Origin: Pedococcus sp.
GTDB taxonomy: Bacteria > Actinomycetota > Actinomycetes > Actinomycetales > Dermatophilaceae
Reading direction: 5' to 3'
Assembly (NCBI GenBank): GCA_025936615.1
Contig: JAICSZ010000050.1
Span: 1 to 9,532, forward strand
DNA: 9,532 nt
Part shown: positions 9,510 to 9,532 of the stretch, piece after piece
Position numbering within the stretch: position 1 is the stretch's first letter
Layout: each line of letters begins with the position of its first letter
Position numbers and translations under genes: made by a program
Notes under the pieces: model-generated
Told to the model about the DNA's origin: nothing
The model's database searches: none
The model's input: only the letters and a program-made list of their open reading frames with translations

Positions 9510-9532
9510 AGCCGTGCCCACGTGCCACACCC
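9225..9532 (+). CDS. Small secreted, C-terminally membrane-anchored protein (second of the pair), 3'-truncated by the window edge
   Basis: The frame is open for 102 codons to the window end. Residues 1-29 are a Sec signal peptide (R3, R8, hydrophobic core at about 9-25, cleavage PASA after A29). The mature protein begins GQDPVPRPSV. A short ectodomain carries a C-x5-C pair at C50 and C56, then a hydrophobic helix at about 69-93 (IGGGVLAGLALAGAGMTVAS), then the basic tail RRSRAHVPHP. By comparison with the first paralog, which ends HPA, the stop should lie within a few codons beyond the window. It shares QDP after the cleavage site and 19 of 27 residues of the anchor with the first protein, while the ectodomains have diverged. 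No known family is recognised; it is a member of the same operon. Confidence 0.85.
   Translation, partial: MTRITVGRVGATLGLALVLGTAVAMPASAGQDPVPRPSVTLPYPQGTYECHYLNQCAVTDGPGITGTGVEYLQIGGGVLAGLALAGAGMTVASRRSRAHVPH

Overview
The window comes from a high-GC actinobacterium. The evidence is the strong G/C third-position bias, GTG and TTG starts, purine-rich GAAAGGAG-type ribosome binding sites, and the core gene order mfd - SurA_N-type lipoprotein - mazG. Gene content and codon use fit Micrococcales or Propionibacteriales-type actinobacteria, but the sequence alone does not fix a genus.

Positions 1-4529 (+ strand) hold a conserved housekeeping block. First is the last 991 codons of mfd, the transcription-repair coupling factor, whose N-terminus lies outside the window. 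Next is a 169-residue lipoprotein with a SurA-type N-terminal chaperone segment but no peptidyl-prolyl isomerase domain. Last is mazG, a nucleoside triphosphate pyrophosphohydrolase carrying an extra N-terminal segment of about 115 residues. The genes are close together (34 nt, then 4 nt apart) and read as one operon for nucleotide-pool sanitation and repair plus an envelope lipoprotein.

Positions 4520-8740 (- strand) hold one very large gene for a multidomain regulator of about 1406 residues. It has an OmpR-type winged helix, a BTAD domain (AfsR/SARP type), a STAND-type P-loop ATPase, one transmembrane helix, and a long C-terminal beta-propeller region in which 14 blade-end motifs can be counted. 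Its stop codon overlaps the stop codon of mazG.

Positions 8741-8890 are a divergent intergenic region containing a perfect 14-bp palindrome and a separate 8-bp inverted repeat.

Positions 8891-9532 (+ strand) hold two tandem small paralogs. Each has a signal peptide, a short Cys-pair ectodomain and a nearly identical C-terminal membrane anchor ending in Arg-Arg. The second is cut by the window end only a few codons before its expected stop.

The right half is the interesting part. A candidate membrane-spanning, ATP-switched one-component regulator faces a pair of tiny cell-surface proteins across a shared regulatory region. That the proteins form a sensor/surface-peptide module is inference from architecture and gene arrangement, not shown by the sequence.
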